Origin: Anastrepha obliqua
Taxonomy: Eukaryota; Arthropoda; Insecta; Diptera; Tephritidae
Length of the DNA: 64,000 nucleotides
Direction of reading: 5' to 3'
Assembly: GCF_027943255.1 (NCBI RefSeq)
Contig: NC_072893.1
Location: 29,472,001-29,536,000, forward strand
The notes beneath the pieces were generated by a model. It saw only the letters and a list, made by a program, of their open reading frames with translations. It made no database searches and was not told where the DNA came from. Shown in pieces: positions 36,383 to 46,429 of this stretch; the stretch's first letter is position 1; each line of letters starts with the position of its first letter. The position numbers and the translations under genes are program-made.

Positions 36383-36690
36383 ATCTCTCACTCATGCCGA
36401 CGAGTTCACACTTTAACAGAATAGGGTTATCTAGCACAAGATCATGCAGGTTCTGCTGTGATGAAGAGGAGTCTATGGAACACTTAATCATGAACTGTGA
36501 GGCATTAGGCCACAGGAGACTCAGAATCATGGGCTCGTACCTACTAGAGGGGGGAAGACCTACAATTGCTTCCTCCTAAGGAGCTGGTACGATTCCTCGG
36601 TATACTAAATAATTATAATTAAGTTATTAGCGGCACAAAATAGATCAATCTGATCACAGTGCATAAATGCCTTAGCCTAACCCGTACAAC
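36383..36690 (+). mobile_element. I/LOA-like non-LTR retrotransposon 3' tail
   Basis: The plus strand reads SHFNRIGLSSTRSCRFCCDE, EESMEHLIMNCEALGHRRLR and IMGSYLLEGG, the cysteine/histidine tail that follows RNase H in these elements. It then shifts frame (PPKELVRFLGIL) and ends near GATCACAGTGCATAAATGCC. It is the closest recognised element upstream of the chemosensory protein gene. Confidence 0.75.
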
Positions 36691-37181
36691 CATTACCATT
36701 AACAAGGTCGTCAAAACTTTTCCCATGGACATATGAAGTTCTATACATAGAATCATGGAATTATGTAGAGTATTGGCTAATTTGGCATAAACTATGAATT
36801 TTACTAAGTGTAAGAAAGCTCATCATTTCTGAAGGATCACTGATCCAATCTAAGCGCGGAAAAACTTTCCCAATGTCGATTTCGCATCATTTACTAGGCA
36901 TCCAATTTAATGATTGGCAAAAATTGGCAATTTGAACGTAATCATCATTAAAGTTCCGCTAGCATTTCGTGCTGAAATCAACTATGCCACCATCTCTATT
37001 AGGCAGTAGTCACCCAAATTGTACAACTAATGAAGCTTGCGTTAGAAACAATTGCATGAATTTGCCAAGCAGCTTAAATTAAACGCTTTACAATATCCGC
37101 CCTCAATTATGTTCAATTTGCGAAAATTACCAGCCCAACACGCAATTGGATGTAAAAGCATTCAGCTTACAACATTTTGGA

Positions 37182-37188
37182 TATAAAA
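37182..37188 (+). promoter_or_regulatory. TATA box of the chemosensory protein gene
   Basis: TATAAAA at 37182-37188 lies about 105 bp before the start codon at 37293. About 30-35 bp downstream is CATACAGTACC (37211-37221), which could serve as an initiator. This placement fits an insect core promoter; it is a sequence-based inference. Confidence 0.5.
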
Positions 37189-37292
37189 ACTTCAGCCCCA
37201 ATTCGCCTGCCATACAGTACCAACCAAATAAGTAAACCAGTGACAAATCAAACGATTCCCTGTTGCCCAGAAAAAGTACATTTAGAATTAAA

Positions 37293-37871
37293 ATGTTGCG
37301 CTTCATCGCCACATCGGCGCTTCTCTACATTATTTACCATGTGGCTACCATTTGCGCTGCACCACATCCACCGACCACAACCGCTGCGCCGCTGGTCGCT
37401 AATCAGCCATCCTACGACACCAAATTCGATAACATCGATCTGGATGAGGTATTGAGTCAGGAGCGTCTTTTGCGCAACTACATCAAATGCTTGGAGAATA
37501 CAGGTCCTTGTACACCGGATTCCAAAATGTTGAAGGGTATGTACAAGTATGTGTACGAGCATTGCTGTGCGCTGTGCACTGAGCTTCGCATTGAGTTTTT
37601 TGTGGTTTAATAAATGTGCATATACCTTGAGGTTTCACCAATTTCAGAGATACTCCCCGACGCTATATCAACCGATTGCGCCAAGTGCTCGGAGAAGCAG
37701 AGGTCTGGCTCAGCGAAGGTGACGCACTTCTTGATCGACAAACGTCCAGAGGATTGGGCGCGCTTGGAGCAGATTTACGATCCGCAAGGCAGCTACCGCT
37801 TAGCCTACTTAGCGGAGAGGGCCAACGGCAATGGTGAGGAGAAACCTAAGGAAGCGGATACTAAGGCATAG
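37293..37871 (+). CDS. Chemosensory protein (CSP/OS-D family), two exons
   Basis: Secreted insect chemosensory protein, a small alpha-helical carrier of hydrophobic ligands in sensillar lymph or other tissues. Exon 1 is 37293-37536, intron 37537-37647 (GTATGT...TTTCAG, 111 bp), exon 2 37648-37871; spliced product 155 aa. Residues 1-22 form a signal peptide (hydrophobic LLYIIYHVATICA). A proline/threonine-rich linker (about 23-40) precedes the CSP domain. Four cysteines at 66, 73, 92 and 95 give C-X6-C-X18-C-X2-C, the family pattern forming two small disulphide loops. The phase-1 intron follows one base after the lysine-81 codon, the conserved CSP position. NIDLDEVLSQERLLRNYIKC and GPCTPDSKMLK are typical family blocks. 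The length and N-terminal extension suggest an a10/OS-D (antennal protein 10) orthologue, but this needs comparison. No stop, frameshift or lost cysteine: intact. No canonical AATAAA was seen just downstream. Confidence 0.93.
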
Positions 37872-38370
37872 GCTTGACCATTTGCGCTAGTGACAATTTG
37901 ACCGAGATATGAACCGTTATGGGAAAATAGACACAATTTTTTAACCAAATTAGATTTAGCTCTACTTACAAATACTTTTAGAAAATTTACTTAGTTTTAT
38001 GCTCGCATTCCAAAAATCTAAAAAAAAAAAATATAAAAATATCGAAAATATTCAAAATATTAAAAAAATAAGTGCAAATGTGGCTTACCCAAGTGTCGTT
38101 TAAACTCTGGGCTGCAATCTAAAAATTAATTAATTTGCTGTAAGGAAGTTGTGTGGACCACGAACCGGGCAGGCAGGTGAAAAGAAGTGGTAGTTTAATA
38201 AGAAAAAATAAGAGTATAATTCCCCGCGCTTCCTTTCTTCTTAGGGTGGATTAGATAGTTGGCAGGGAGTGAAAGAAAGTGAGCAAAAGCTATATTTTAA
38301 AGACGTGGGTCCTTAATTTACAGATGAAAAAGCACTGCGTGCTATTGAGAAAATTTCGCAATCACTTAAT
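37872..38370. other. 3' flank of the chemosensory protein gene
   Basis: AT-rich, including AAAAAATATAAAAATATCG near 38025, which may contain a non-canonical polyadenylation signal. No element is recognised before the mariner begins at 38371. Confidence 0.4.
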
Positions 38371-39647
38371 GGACTATGAATAAGTTCGTGCGGTTCTTTT
38401 TCGAAATTTGAAACTTTATTGACGTAAAATGGTTACAAATTTAATATTCAAAGTATTGTCCATCGCTTGCTACTACTTTTTCCCATCTTTCTGGCAATTC
38501 ACGGATTCCCTTTGTGAAAAATTCGGTCGGCTTTGCCGCAATCCACGAATCGATCCATTTTTTGACTTCATCGTAATTACGGAAGTGCTGGTCAGCCAGG
38601 CCATGTTGCATCGATCGGAAGAGATAGTAATCGGATGGCGCAAGGTCTGGACTATACGGCGGGTGGGGTAGGACATCCCATTTGAGCGTTTCTAAGTATG
38701 TTTTGACCACTTGTGCAACATGTGGCCGAGCATTGTCATGTTGCAAAATAACTTTGTCGTGTCTATCGGCGTATTGCGGCCGTTTTTCTCGCAGTGCTCG
38801 GCTCAAACGCATCAATTGTCGTCGGTAGACATCCCCCGTAATCGTTTCATTCGGTTTCAGTAGCTCATAATACACAACACCCAGCTGGTCCCACCAGATA
38901 CACAGCATAACCTTCAGGCCATGAATATTCTGCGCCGACGTCGATGTTGAAGCATGGCCAGGGTATCCATACGTTGCCCGACGTTTTGGATTGTCGTAAT
39001 GGACCCACTTTTCATCGCCAGTCACAATTCGATGCAAAAAACCCTTTCTTTTGTGCCGTTGAAGCAGTTGTTCGCATGCCATAAAACGGCGTTCAACGTC
39101 TCTTGGCTTCAATTCATACGGCACCCAATGGCCTACCTTTCGGATCATTCCCATGGCTTTTAAACGTTTGGAAATGGTTGATTGATCAACTCCCAAAGTT
39201 TTTGCAACCTCTTCTTGCGTTTGAGCCGGATCTTGATCGAGCAATTCCTCCAATTCGGTATCCATGAACTTTGGCGGCGCACCCTCGCGTTCTTCGTCTT
39301 CCAAGCCAAAATCACCACTTTTAAAGCGTGCAAACCACTTCTGGCACGTTCGCTCAGCTAGAGCATGCTCACCATAAACTTCCACCAAGATACGATGACT
39401 TTCGGCTGCTTTTTTCTTCATATTAAAATAATGAAGAAGAATTCCCCGCAAAAACACATTATTTGGCACGAAATTCGACATTTTCAAGTGTGGTAAAAAT
39501 ATTGTTGTTTACGCTTCAAATAAAAAACTTATACTGACGTTTGTGCCTTACGACAGTAGCTCTCCAATGAATGTTTGGAAATGTGGATCGATGGAATAAT
39601 AATCAAGTTACGCCATCTGTTGTAAAACCGCAACTTATTCATAGTCC
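38371..39647 (-). mobile_element. Full-length mariner element (1277 bp)
   Basis: Inverted ends GGACTATGAATAAGTTCGTG (38371) and the complement of CAACTTATTCATAGTCC (to 39647) match except for a 3-base difference (CGT present only at the left end). Total length is in the usual 1.3-kb range for mariners. The single gene inside is intact. The flanks read TTAAT and TATTA, so the expected TA duplication is not perfect. It lies about 0.5 kb downstream of the chemosensory protein gene, in opposite orientation. Confidence 0.93.
38441..39481 (-). CDS. Mariner transposase, intact (346 aa, DD34D)
   Basis: Cut-and-paste transposase acting on the element's own inverted repeats. I start at the ATG at 39481 (MSNFVPNN), which matches the usual mariner start; a TTG two codons upstream is not needed. 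Residues 1-110 hold the two helix-turn-helix DNA-binding motifs (FKSGDFG, VDQSTISKRLKAMG); WVPYEL linker at 119-124; catalytic aspartates D156 (TGDEKW), D249 (QHDNARPH) and D284 (PPYSPDLAPSDY), with 92 and 34 residues between them, as in active mariners. The length of 346 aa equals that of known functional mariner transposases. No stop or frameshift is present, unlike all other transposase copies in the window. Overall it resembles the Mos1-type group. It could supply enzyme to the deleted copy at 33228-33748 and perhaps the MITE at 25916-26012. Confidence 0.95.
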   Translation of the reverse strand: MSNFVPNNVFLRGILLHYFNMKKKAAESHRILVEVYGEHALAERTCQKWFARFKSGDFGLEDEEREGAPPKFMDTELEELLDQDPAQTQEEVAKTLGVDQSTISKRLKAMGMIRKVGHWVPYELKPRDVERRFMACEQLLQRHKRKGFLHRIVTGDEKWVHYDNPKRRATYGYPGHASTSTSAQNIHGLKVMLCIWWDQLGVVYYELLKPNETITGDVYRRQLMRLSRALREKRPQYADRHDKVILQHDNARPHVAQVVKTYLETLKWDVLPHPPYSPDLAPSDYYLFRSMQHGLADQHFRNYDEVKKWIDSWIAAKPTEFFTKGIRELPERWEKVVASDGQYFEY

Positions 39648-39649
39648 TA

Positions 39650-40019
39650 TTATTATCTAGGCCTTACAGCTATTAAGACTTTGTTAAAAGTGAGAGTTCA
39701 AGTGGCGGAAACTTAACTTCGCTTAAGCAGGCCAACTACTATAAGTCTCAACACAGAGTGGACACAAGCGAACCTCACGCCTTTGAGTGTCAGTGTTCTT
39801 GTCCAGCGATGAGCTAAGTCGAGGCTAACCTATCCAAGACCGGATCATGAGTTCAACCATAGACAAAATTCCATCCAAGCAACTTTCTTATGAACTCTGA
39901 TGAGAACACTAATCACGCTATTAAGACTACGCGCTTCTTGGACTACCTATTTAGCCGTAGAGTTCAATTGTGGTCTCGAGTTTAAGAAATTGTTATTTGT
40001 CAGTTCACAGTAAAAGCCC
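39650..40019. other. Unannotated stretch
   Basis: Possibly the degraded upstream part of the RTE-like element that follows, but no motif can be read. Confidence 0.35.
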
Positions 40020-40360
40020 GAATGGTGGTGATGTCAGCCTTTGCTCTAACGAGACGAAGTACCTCCTGTCGTCAAACAAACAGTCGACGCACTCGCATAT
40101 CAGCCCCCACGTCACATAGTGCAGCGAATAAAGATCCATCGGCTTCGTTGGCTGGGTCATGTCGTCCGAATGCATACAAATACTGCAGCTCTAAAAGTAT
40201 TCGATGCAAAAGCAGCTGGTGGTAACAGAGGAAGATGGAGGCTTTCTTTGCGTTAGAAAGAACAGATGGAGAAGGACTTGGCTTTACTTAGCCCGTCCAC
40301 CTGGCGTCGGTTAATATGGGACTGAGCGGTTATCGCGTCAATCAAGAAGATTAAGAAGTA
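40020..40360 (+). mobile_element. RTE-like non-LTR retrotransposon C-terminus
   Basis: With frame changes the plus strand reads ETKYLLSSNKQS, then RIKIHRLRWLGHVVRMHTNT, ALKVFDAKAAGGNRGRWR and EKDLALLSPSTWRRLIWD, the ordered C-terminal motifs of RTE-type ORFs (RLRWLGHVxRM, GRPxxRW, DLxxLG, W). It ends in AAGAAGATTAAGAAG-like repeats. Dead fragment. Confidence 0.75.
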
Positions 40361-40374
40361 AGAAAGCAAAAAGA

Positions 40375-40615
40375 AATATCTCCTTACATACAATTGGCGC
40401 GTACACCCTTTTTTTTGGGTGTTTGGCTGACCTTTTCCTTCTGTTTGTGGCGTGCGTTTTGATGTTGTTCCACAAACGGAGGGACCTACAGCTTTTTCAT
40501 GGCAGAAATACACCCGCAGGTTTGTCATTGACTGTCGAGGGGCGACCGCTATTAGAAAAACTTTGTTCTTCAATTTGGTATTTCACCGATATTCGAACCA
40601 GGGCCGTTCCTGTAA
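40375..40615 (-). repeat. tRNA-derived SINE copy, head truncated
   Basis: Read on the minus strand: a B-box-like GGTTCGAATAT at 40590-40600, then TAATAGCGGTCGCCCCTCGA-type body, TGTAGGTCCCTCCGTTTGTG, and the tail ACCCAAAAAAAAGGGTGTAC at 40405-40425 followed by GCGCCAATTGTATG. It matches the copies at 17258-17450 and 62447-62762. The A-box region is replaced by other sequence. Confidence 0.75.
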
Positions 40616-41239
40616 CGGTTGAACCGACTGTATGGGAACGACATTCATTTTTTTTTTTTTTTTTTTTTTCAATGCAAAAAATATTGGTCTCTGGGCGTAC
40701 TGTGGTTATCAGTGGCTTCTTAGGCAAAGCAGAAGGTACTCTTAGAAGGCTAGGAAGTGAGTGCTTTTTAAAGTCCCTAAAGCAGCATTAATTTTTGGCA
40801 TTGAAGTAATAAAACTGGCAACGCAAAAGTGATATTTGGAATACGAGGATTTCTTTTTGCTGTGAAGAGGGAAAAAGTGAAAAAACTCTCCTATTTCTTA
40901 CGTAACTCCGAGTACTCCTCTGAGAATGAAACCAAAAGCAATCCTTCGTCAAGAGTTCTGATTGAGTAAACAGCTGCGATGGGGCAGTCTAAATGAAAAC
41001 TAGATTACCAACACTCCCTTGTATACCCCTACAATATGTGCACCCGGGTTTCAAATAACAGGAACGCCACGAAGAAGCCAGTTTTAACAATTTGTTCTAC
41101 TTAATTTTTTGTTTTTATATTTTTTTATTATATATGAAAATATACATATTGCTTTCTTTCTTCAACAGAAACCAAATAACTCAGAACTCCAGTTTATAGC
41201 CCATCAAATTTTAATATAATAAATAAAAGATAAGTCCGA
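40616..41239. other. Unannotated stretch with poly-T
   Basis: A run of 21 T at about 40649-40669 and AT-rich sequence; nothing else recognised. Confidence 0.4.
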
Positions 41240-41870
41240 AGGCATATGCTTTTGAAGCAGTGCAGCATTTTAAGTATTTGGGAGTTATATATTCACATGT
41301 AGTGGTGATTCAACTTCTGCATTCAGGGATCGCATCAACGCCAGCAATAAAACGTATTATGCCCACCTTAAACTGTTCAAGTCCGGGCTCTTGTCTAAAA
41401 CTACAAAGCCAATTATGTACAAGAACCTCATCCGCCCAATCTTGACGTATGGTTGTGAGGTATGGACTCTTAAAGGTGCTGACTGCGCTCTGCTGGCCAG
41501 CATGGAAAGACATATTTTAAGAAAGATATTTGGCCCAATAAGAATAGATGGTGGTACCTATAGAATCCGGTACAACTCCGAACTAAACGATCTTATTCCG
41601 AACGAGACAACTGTGCTTTTTGTTAAAGCGCAGCGCATAAGATGGCTAGGTCATATTACTCGTATGCCTGCTGACTGTGCCGTGAAGAAGGCCTTGACAG
41701 GGAAGCGAATGGGCGTAAAGGCCAAAGTCAGACCGAGGAACAAATGGATAGAAGCGGGGGAAGAGGATCTCAAAGATTTGGGAATACGTAACTACGAAGC
41801 AAATCGCAAGACCAATTGCTTTGGAGGAGCATTGTGAAGGAACCTCTAACGCATCCCACGCTGTAAAGAA
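41240..41870 (+). mobile_element. RTE-like non-LTR retrotransposon, RT thumb and C-terminus
   Basis: The reading begins FEAVQHFKYLGVIYSH (41255-41300), shifts frame, then 41400-41837 is open: KTTKPIMYKNLIRPILTYGC with EVWTLKGADCALLASMERHI, LRKIFGPIRIDGGTYRIRYN, VKAQRIRWLGHITRMPADCA and the VRPRNKWIEAGEEDLKDLGI block. This is the classic RTE-type C-terminal order and, at about 148 codons, the longest surviving RTE reading in the window. It is 5'-truncated and lacks RT palm motifs. Confidence 0.85.
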
Positions 41871-41889
41871 GAAAGTGCACAAAAGCCTT

Positions 41890-42930
41890 ACAATAATTTA
41901 ATGGGCTATAAAACTGTCAGTCCAGATTTTTCTTTAGAAAATTCTGAATTGTGTTTGTTTTTTTTTTTTTTTTTGTTTGATAAATTTGTTAAATTTTAGT
42001 GAATTTCGTACAAAGTTTGGAGCTTTGAGTTAAACAAAATCCTGAATAAAATTTATTGAACTATAAAACTGCAAACTCCGATTTATCTTTAGAAAAATCT
42101 GGAAATTTTTAGGTATTTTTTTTATTTTCAATTTCTTAAATTTTTGTGAATTTCGTGCAAAGTTTGAAGCTTTGAGTTAAACAAAATCGTCTTTAAACTT
42201 TAATGGGCCATAAAAGTGTATAGCCAGATTTTTCTTTTTTGAAAATTTTGGAAATTTGTATGTATTTTTTTTTTGTTTTTTGAAATGTAATAAGTTTTTG
42301 TGAATTTTATACAAGGTTTGGAGCTTTAAGTTAACAAAATCCTCCCTAAAACTTAGTGGGCCATAAAACAGTATATCCCCATTTGCTTTTTTGAAAACTG
42401 TTTGGACTGTTTTTTTTTAATTCGTTCAATTTTTGTGAATTTCGTACAAAATTTGAAGCTTTGAGTTACAAAAAATCTTCACTAACACTGAATGGACTGT
42501 AAAACGGCAAATTCCGATGTTTCTTTAGAAAATTCGAGAATTTTTTACTTTTAAAATTTTTGTGAATTCTGTACAAAGTTTGGAGCTTTGAGTTAAAAAA
42601 AATCCTGACTAAAATTTATTGGACAATAAACCTGTCAGCCCAGACTTATCTTTAGAAAGTTCTGAATTTTTTGTTTTTTTTTGTGTATTTTTTACAAAGA
42701 TTAGAGGTTTGAGTTAAAGAAAATCCTCACTAAAATTTAATGCGCCATAAAAATGTATTGCCAGTTTTTTTAAATTCTGGTAATTTTTTAATTTTTGTTT
42801 TGTTTTTTTGGAAATCGTTAATTTTTTGTGAGTTTTGTGCAAAGTTCGGAGCTTTGAGTTGTATAATTTTTGTTTTTTGTTTTTGTAGAATGTACTACAC
42901 TTTCATAAAAACATTAAATTAGGTATAATA
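41890..42930. repeat. Tandem array of 120-155-bp units
   Basis: Seven units start near 41894, 42049, 42196, 42349, 42484, 42612 and 42732. Each has ATTTAATGGGCTATAAAACT-like, a CCAGATTTTTCTTTAGAAAA block, a T-rich spacer, TTTTTGTGAATTTCGTACAA, and GTTTGGAGCTTTGAGTTAAA. Spacing falls from about 155 to 120 bp. There is no coding sequence. Confidence 0.9.
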
Positions 42931-42992
42931 TAAAAGAAATTGTTAAAACTTGGTAATTCGCGCTCCCATTATTTTGTACACTAGTGTATATA

Positions 42993-43302
42993 AAAGGTGG
43001 TTAAGTTTCAAGGGCCGGTGTTGACTTTGAATAGAATTCAATTTTTTTAGGAAATTATTGCCATTTCTCTTTATTAAGATAATATTGGTATGGCTCAATT
43101 ACGTATGGAACAAAATATCGGCCATCTCCATCCGATGGTCCAAATTTTCGATGACGCTGAGGCATAATTGAATTGAATTGTTGCTGGCTTATCGACGTAC
43201 CCCTTTTCTTTCAAATAACCTCAAAGAAAGAAGTCCAACGGGGTCGTTCACGTTTAGGTGTCGTTCACATTTAACATCGGCCCTTGAAATTTAACCACCC
43301 TT
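42993..43302 (-). mobile_element. Deleted mariner-like element (310 bp) with TA duplication
   Basis: Ends AAAGGTGGTTAAGTTTCAAG and TTGAAATTTAACCACCCTT are inverted repeats; TA flanks at 42991-42992 and 43303-43304. On the minus strand it carries the same transposase C-terminal remnant as the element at 2401-2780 (KEKGYVDKPATIQ-like, then MPQRHRKFGPSDG region shifted). It is a second deletion derivative of that family, with different breakpoints. Confidence 0.85.
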
Positions 43303-43304
43303 TA

Positions 43305-43990
43305 TATATATATTTTTTTTTTTTACATACCCAAGTATCCAACTGGAACAAATTCTACCTCATTAAGCCAACTAAGAACACTAATTTCAATACTTTTTCA
43401 GCATTATTTGAATCAATCTCGTTTACAGCGCCTTACCTCCCTTCTATCACAAGCCTTGTAAGCTGGAGGCCAACGTCCGCTCATAAATATGCTTTTGTGT
43501 AATTCTACAAAACTGTGCTTAGAGTCACATAAAATCCAATACTTATCTAAAATCACCTTTGAATAAGAATGAAAACTAATAACTTTGAATGTCAAAAATA
43601 AGGCGAAATAGCCCAACCCATTATGCGAGCTGCCATCAAAATGAACAAAATTTATTTTCATTTATAGAAATTATGATCGGAGCCCGTAGAGAAAGAAGAA
43701 ATTCACATGAAAGCAAAGCGAATCGTTCACACATTTCATTAAATCATTCAGAATTAATTACGTTTTATTTTACTTAGTAGAAGTGATCAATCAAACGAAA
43801 TCACAAAACGAAAAGTCCGCCAAGACTGCGAAATTTACCAACTTAATCTATTTCGCTGCGGCTTGTGAAAACACACAGCACAAACACACATCATATTTGA
43901 GGGCCTGTGTATTAATAATCTCCTTGATTAAATATTTAATGCGGCTTGCCTTAGACTGGTATGTTTTAGTAGCAGCTTAACAAAGCTGCA
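43305..43990. other. Unannotated AT-rich stretch
   Basis: No gene or element is recognised. Confidence 0.4.
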
Positions 43991-43994
43991 GGGC

Positions 43995-44546
43995 ATGAAC
44001 TTTTCCCAAAGATGTACCCAATTTCGCTCGCATGTCGAGTCTACGTATAGACAACCTCATATCTTCTGTTTCTGTGATGGATCTACAAACGTTTACCGGT
44101 TTGTGCCGAGACTAGACATAAATGCATACAAACAAACATTTTTAGTTGCCAAGGTATTTTTATTATTGCTTTTGAGTATTTGTATACAATATTTGGTGGC
44201 ATTGTTGGTGGCGCGAACGAAATACGCGCTTCAATTTTATTGCGGTCACCAAAGTTGTTTTGTTATCACACGCTTTGTGGCAATGTTTTTATTGTTGTTC
44301 CTCTTCCTATTTCAAGTTTCAGCATACAGCACACAGTTATTAATATTCAAATATATGCGTGTGTTTAAAAATCGTATTTATAATGATTTTGGTCAGCAAT
44401 TTGAAGGCCATAAAATTAACACAATTTCAAAATTCGTCTCAAAATCTGAGCTCCGATTACTTAAACAGCTTCAAGCTTTGCTCTGTTTTATTTATCTTCT
44501 TTTGTCCGAATTTATGTCCAAATTCATATGTAGAAAGTTTGACTAG
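43995..44546 (+). CDS. Unrecognised open frame of 183 codons (doubtful)
   Basis: The frame runs from ATG 43995 to TAG 44544-44546 without interruption, the longest one in the window not explained by an element except the mariner gene. It predicts two or three hydrophobic segments (VFLLLLLSICIQYLVALLV and FVAMFLLLFLFLFQVSA) that arise from T-rich codons. I recognise no family, see no promoter or splice signals, and the second half overlaps other open frames, so chance is likely. Confidence 0.2.
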   Translation: MNFSQRCTQFRSHVESTYRQPHIFCFCDGSTNVYRFVPRLDINAYKQTFLVAKVFLLLLLSICIQYLVALLVARTKYALQFYCGHQSCFVITRFVAMFLLLFLFLFQVSAYSTQLLIFKYMRVFKNRIYNDFGQQFEGHKINTISKFVSKSELRLLKQLQALLCFIYLLLSEFMSKFICRKFD

Positions 44547-44809
44547 ACTTTAATGGGTTGAATTAATTAATTGCTGTGGATAGGCAATAGGAGTTAAATA
44601 ATTTGAACAGCATCTTCCGCCTTTATAGCACCAAAAATGACAAGCAGCACACGACTATGTGCTTGTATATGTGTATGTTTTCAGATCAAATAGCAAGAAT
44701 GTAGTGTAATGGAGTTGTGGATGGTCGGAAGTTTTAGAAAGGACCTAAACCCATTATACTTAAGGCATAGAGAGAGGATTTAACTGTAAGGCAGAGATAG
44801 TTGGGGTAG

Positions 44810-45560
44810 GAATTCATTGCAACTCAGCAAACTTCCCAAACAAAATTTTGAATCTTAACAGTTTATTGAGGCAAAGTAAATCTAGCTCATCATTTCCCAA
44901 TACATTCGACCCTAAAATGTAGTATCTATGTCTGGCGAAACCCGGAAGGCGACAGAGAAATTTCTCAGTACTATCATTATGCTCTAAACAAGAGGTACAC
45001 AGTGGATCGGCGATGACACCTTTGCTGATCATGCATTGTACTCATGAGGCCACTGTACAAAGGTCACTCTGTCAGGCCTTTTCAAGACACACTCCCTTGT
45101 TTTACAGGCTTCAGTAGTGCACCGACTATTTTCATGGACTTTATTAATGCAGACTCTGATGTGACAGACTCTTCTTACTACACTTGACCCCCGCTGCAAA
45201 GAACCGTAGTTCGTTAATTCATCAGTCAGTCCCTTGCCTTGAACACCAGAGTCTCCGCAGAGTGATACCCACTTGAGTTTAGTTCAAGCTCATATCAACT
45301 TACACCGGATTTTAACCTCAACTTACATTCCTGTACTATTTTTGAAAAGGTGCGCGCGGTCTTTAAGGCCTTTAGAGCAGTTTGACTATCACTGCATACC
45401 CTGATTTGAAGCTCTCCACACCTTTTGCCAACTATCCAGTTTGTTGCTTTAAGTTTTACAAAGGCTTCCGATTGAAAGACCATTGTCAGCAAACTCCTGA
45501 AGTCACCGTACAAATGTCATTCAGTTCTAGTACGATTTTAAGTCTTGGAGCCAAAAAGCT
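44810..45560 (-). mobile_element. I/LOA-like non-LTR retrotransposon, RNase H and tail
   Basis: Minus strand from 45515: VFQSEAFVKLKATNWIVGK (RNase H glutamate helix), LQIRVCSDSQTALKALKTAR (third acidic residue), a degraded WVSLCGDSGVQGKGLTDELT (equivalent of WVPGHSGVxGNExADELA), then the tail DPLCTSCLEHNDSTEKFLCR and LGSNVLGNDELDLLCLNKLL. RT is missing. Several acidic or box residues are altered, so it is old. Confidence 0.85.
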
Positions 45561-46109
45561 TTGTTTCTTGGCATTTCCCCACATACTAACCCCATTCAAA
45601 ATGCTTACAATTCTTCGAATCCAACATCGGAAATTTTATCTAGAGCCGAATTCGTGCCAACCACTTAAAAAAAAAACTACTAAATCCTTTTGCAGATTAA
45701 AATAAAATTAAAAGCTATTCTTTAACTTAGTTTGGATGACCTGACAAAACTTAGAATTCATCTGAACAAGATGTGCCAGGCATTGTAAACAGGTATCAGG
45801 TTGGATTACAGTTAGTATTCCATAAAGTAGTCTTACCCATCGAGAGTGTTATTTATTGGTTACGTTTAATTTGTCTGCTTTTAAGGGGCGTCAATGAAAT
45901 AGGAAACGATACTTAGAACTCTCAATCTCACAAAGCCAGAGAGATTGATGATTTCGCTTACTCATTTTCCCAAGAACTTAAAAACTAAAAGTAAGGTACA
46001 AGGAACGGTACGGGCATTTATTGCTAAATGCTCATTGATCACTGAGTTGACTCGAAGTTTACGTATCTAAGAGCAACTGGCAAAGGATTGAGGGACCCTT
46101 AACGATTCT
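45561..46109. other. Unannotated stretch
   Basis: Open frames are short and motif-free; may be old retroelement sequence. Confidence 0.35.
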
Positions 46110-46400
46110 ACGTTAGATTAGGTGGTAGAGGTTGTCTATTATGGGACACACTCGGGTTCATTGCCGGTTGCGATGCCGCATACGAACATTCCTTCATTTC
46201 TTTTAAAGCCCATTTGAATTGATGAAAAACTTGAGAAGATCCCTGGATTCTACAATCTTGAGGTCTTCCAACTTATTAAGGATATGTCTGTACAGGAACC
46301 CAAAGTCTAGATTGGCTGGCTGGCAGAAAAAATTTGTGTATAGGACTAAATTTTCGACTCATATTCATATTTATAAGAGAATGCAGCCCTTCTAAAACAC
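46110..46400 (-). mobile_element. I/LOA-like non-LTR retrotransposon 3' tail
   Basis: Minus strand: NLDFGFLYRHILNKLEDLKI with VESRDLLKFFINSNGL (the helix ending IxSxx that closes these ORFs), followed by CCGAGTGTGTCCCATAATAG and ACAACCTCTACCACCTAATC, the same 3' signature as at 5912-5956. Confidence 0.7.
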
Positions 46401-46429
46401 TCGTACAACTTCCGCCCATGCGTGAATAA

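Noticed and set aside
40253..40573. 106-codon minus frame
   Set aside because: It is the SINE body read through, with phrases repeated in the other SINE copies.
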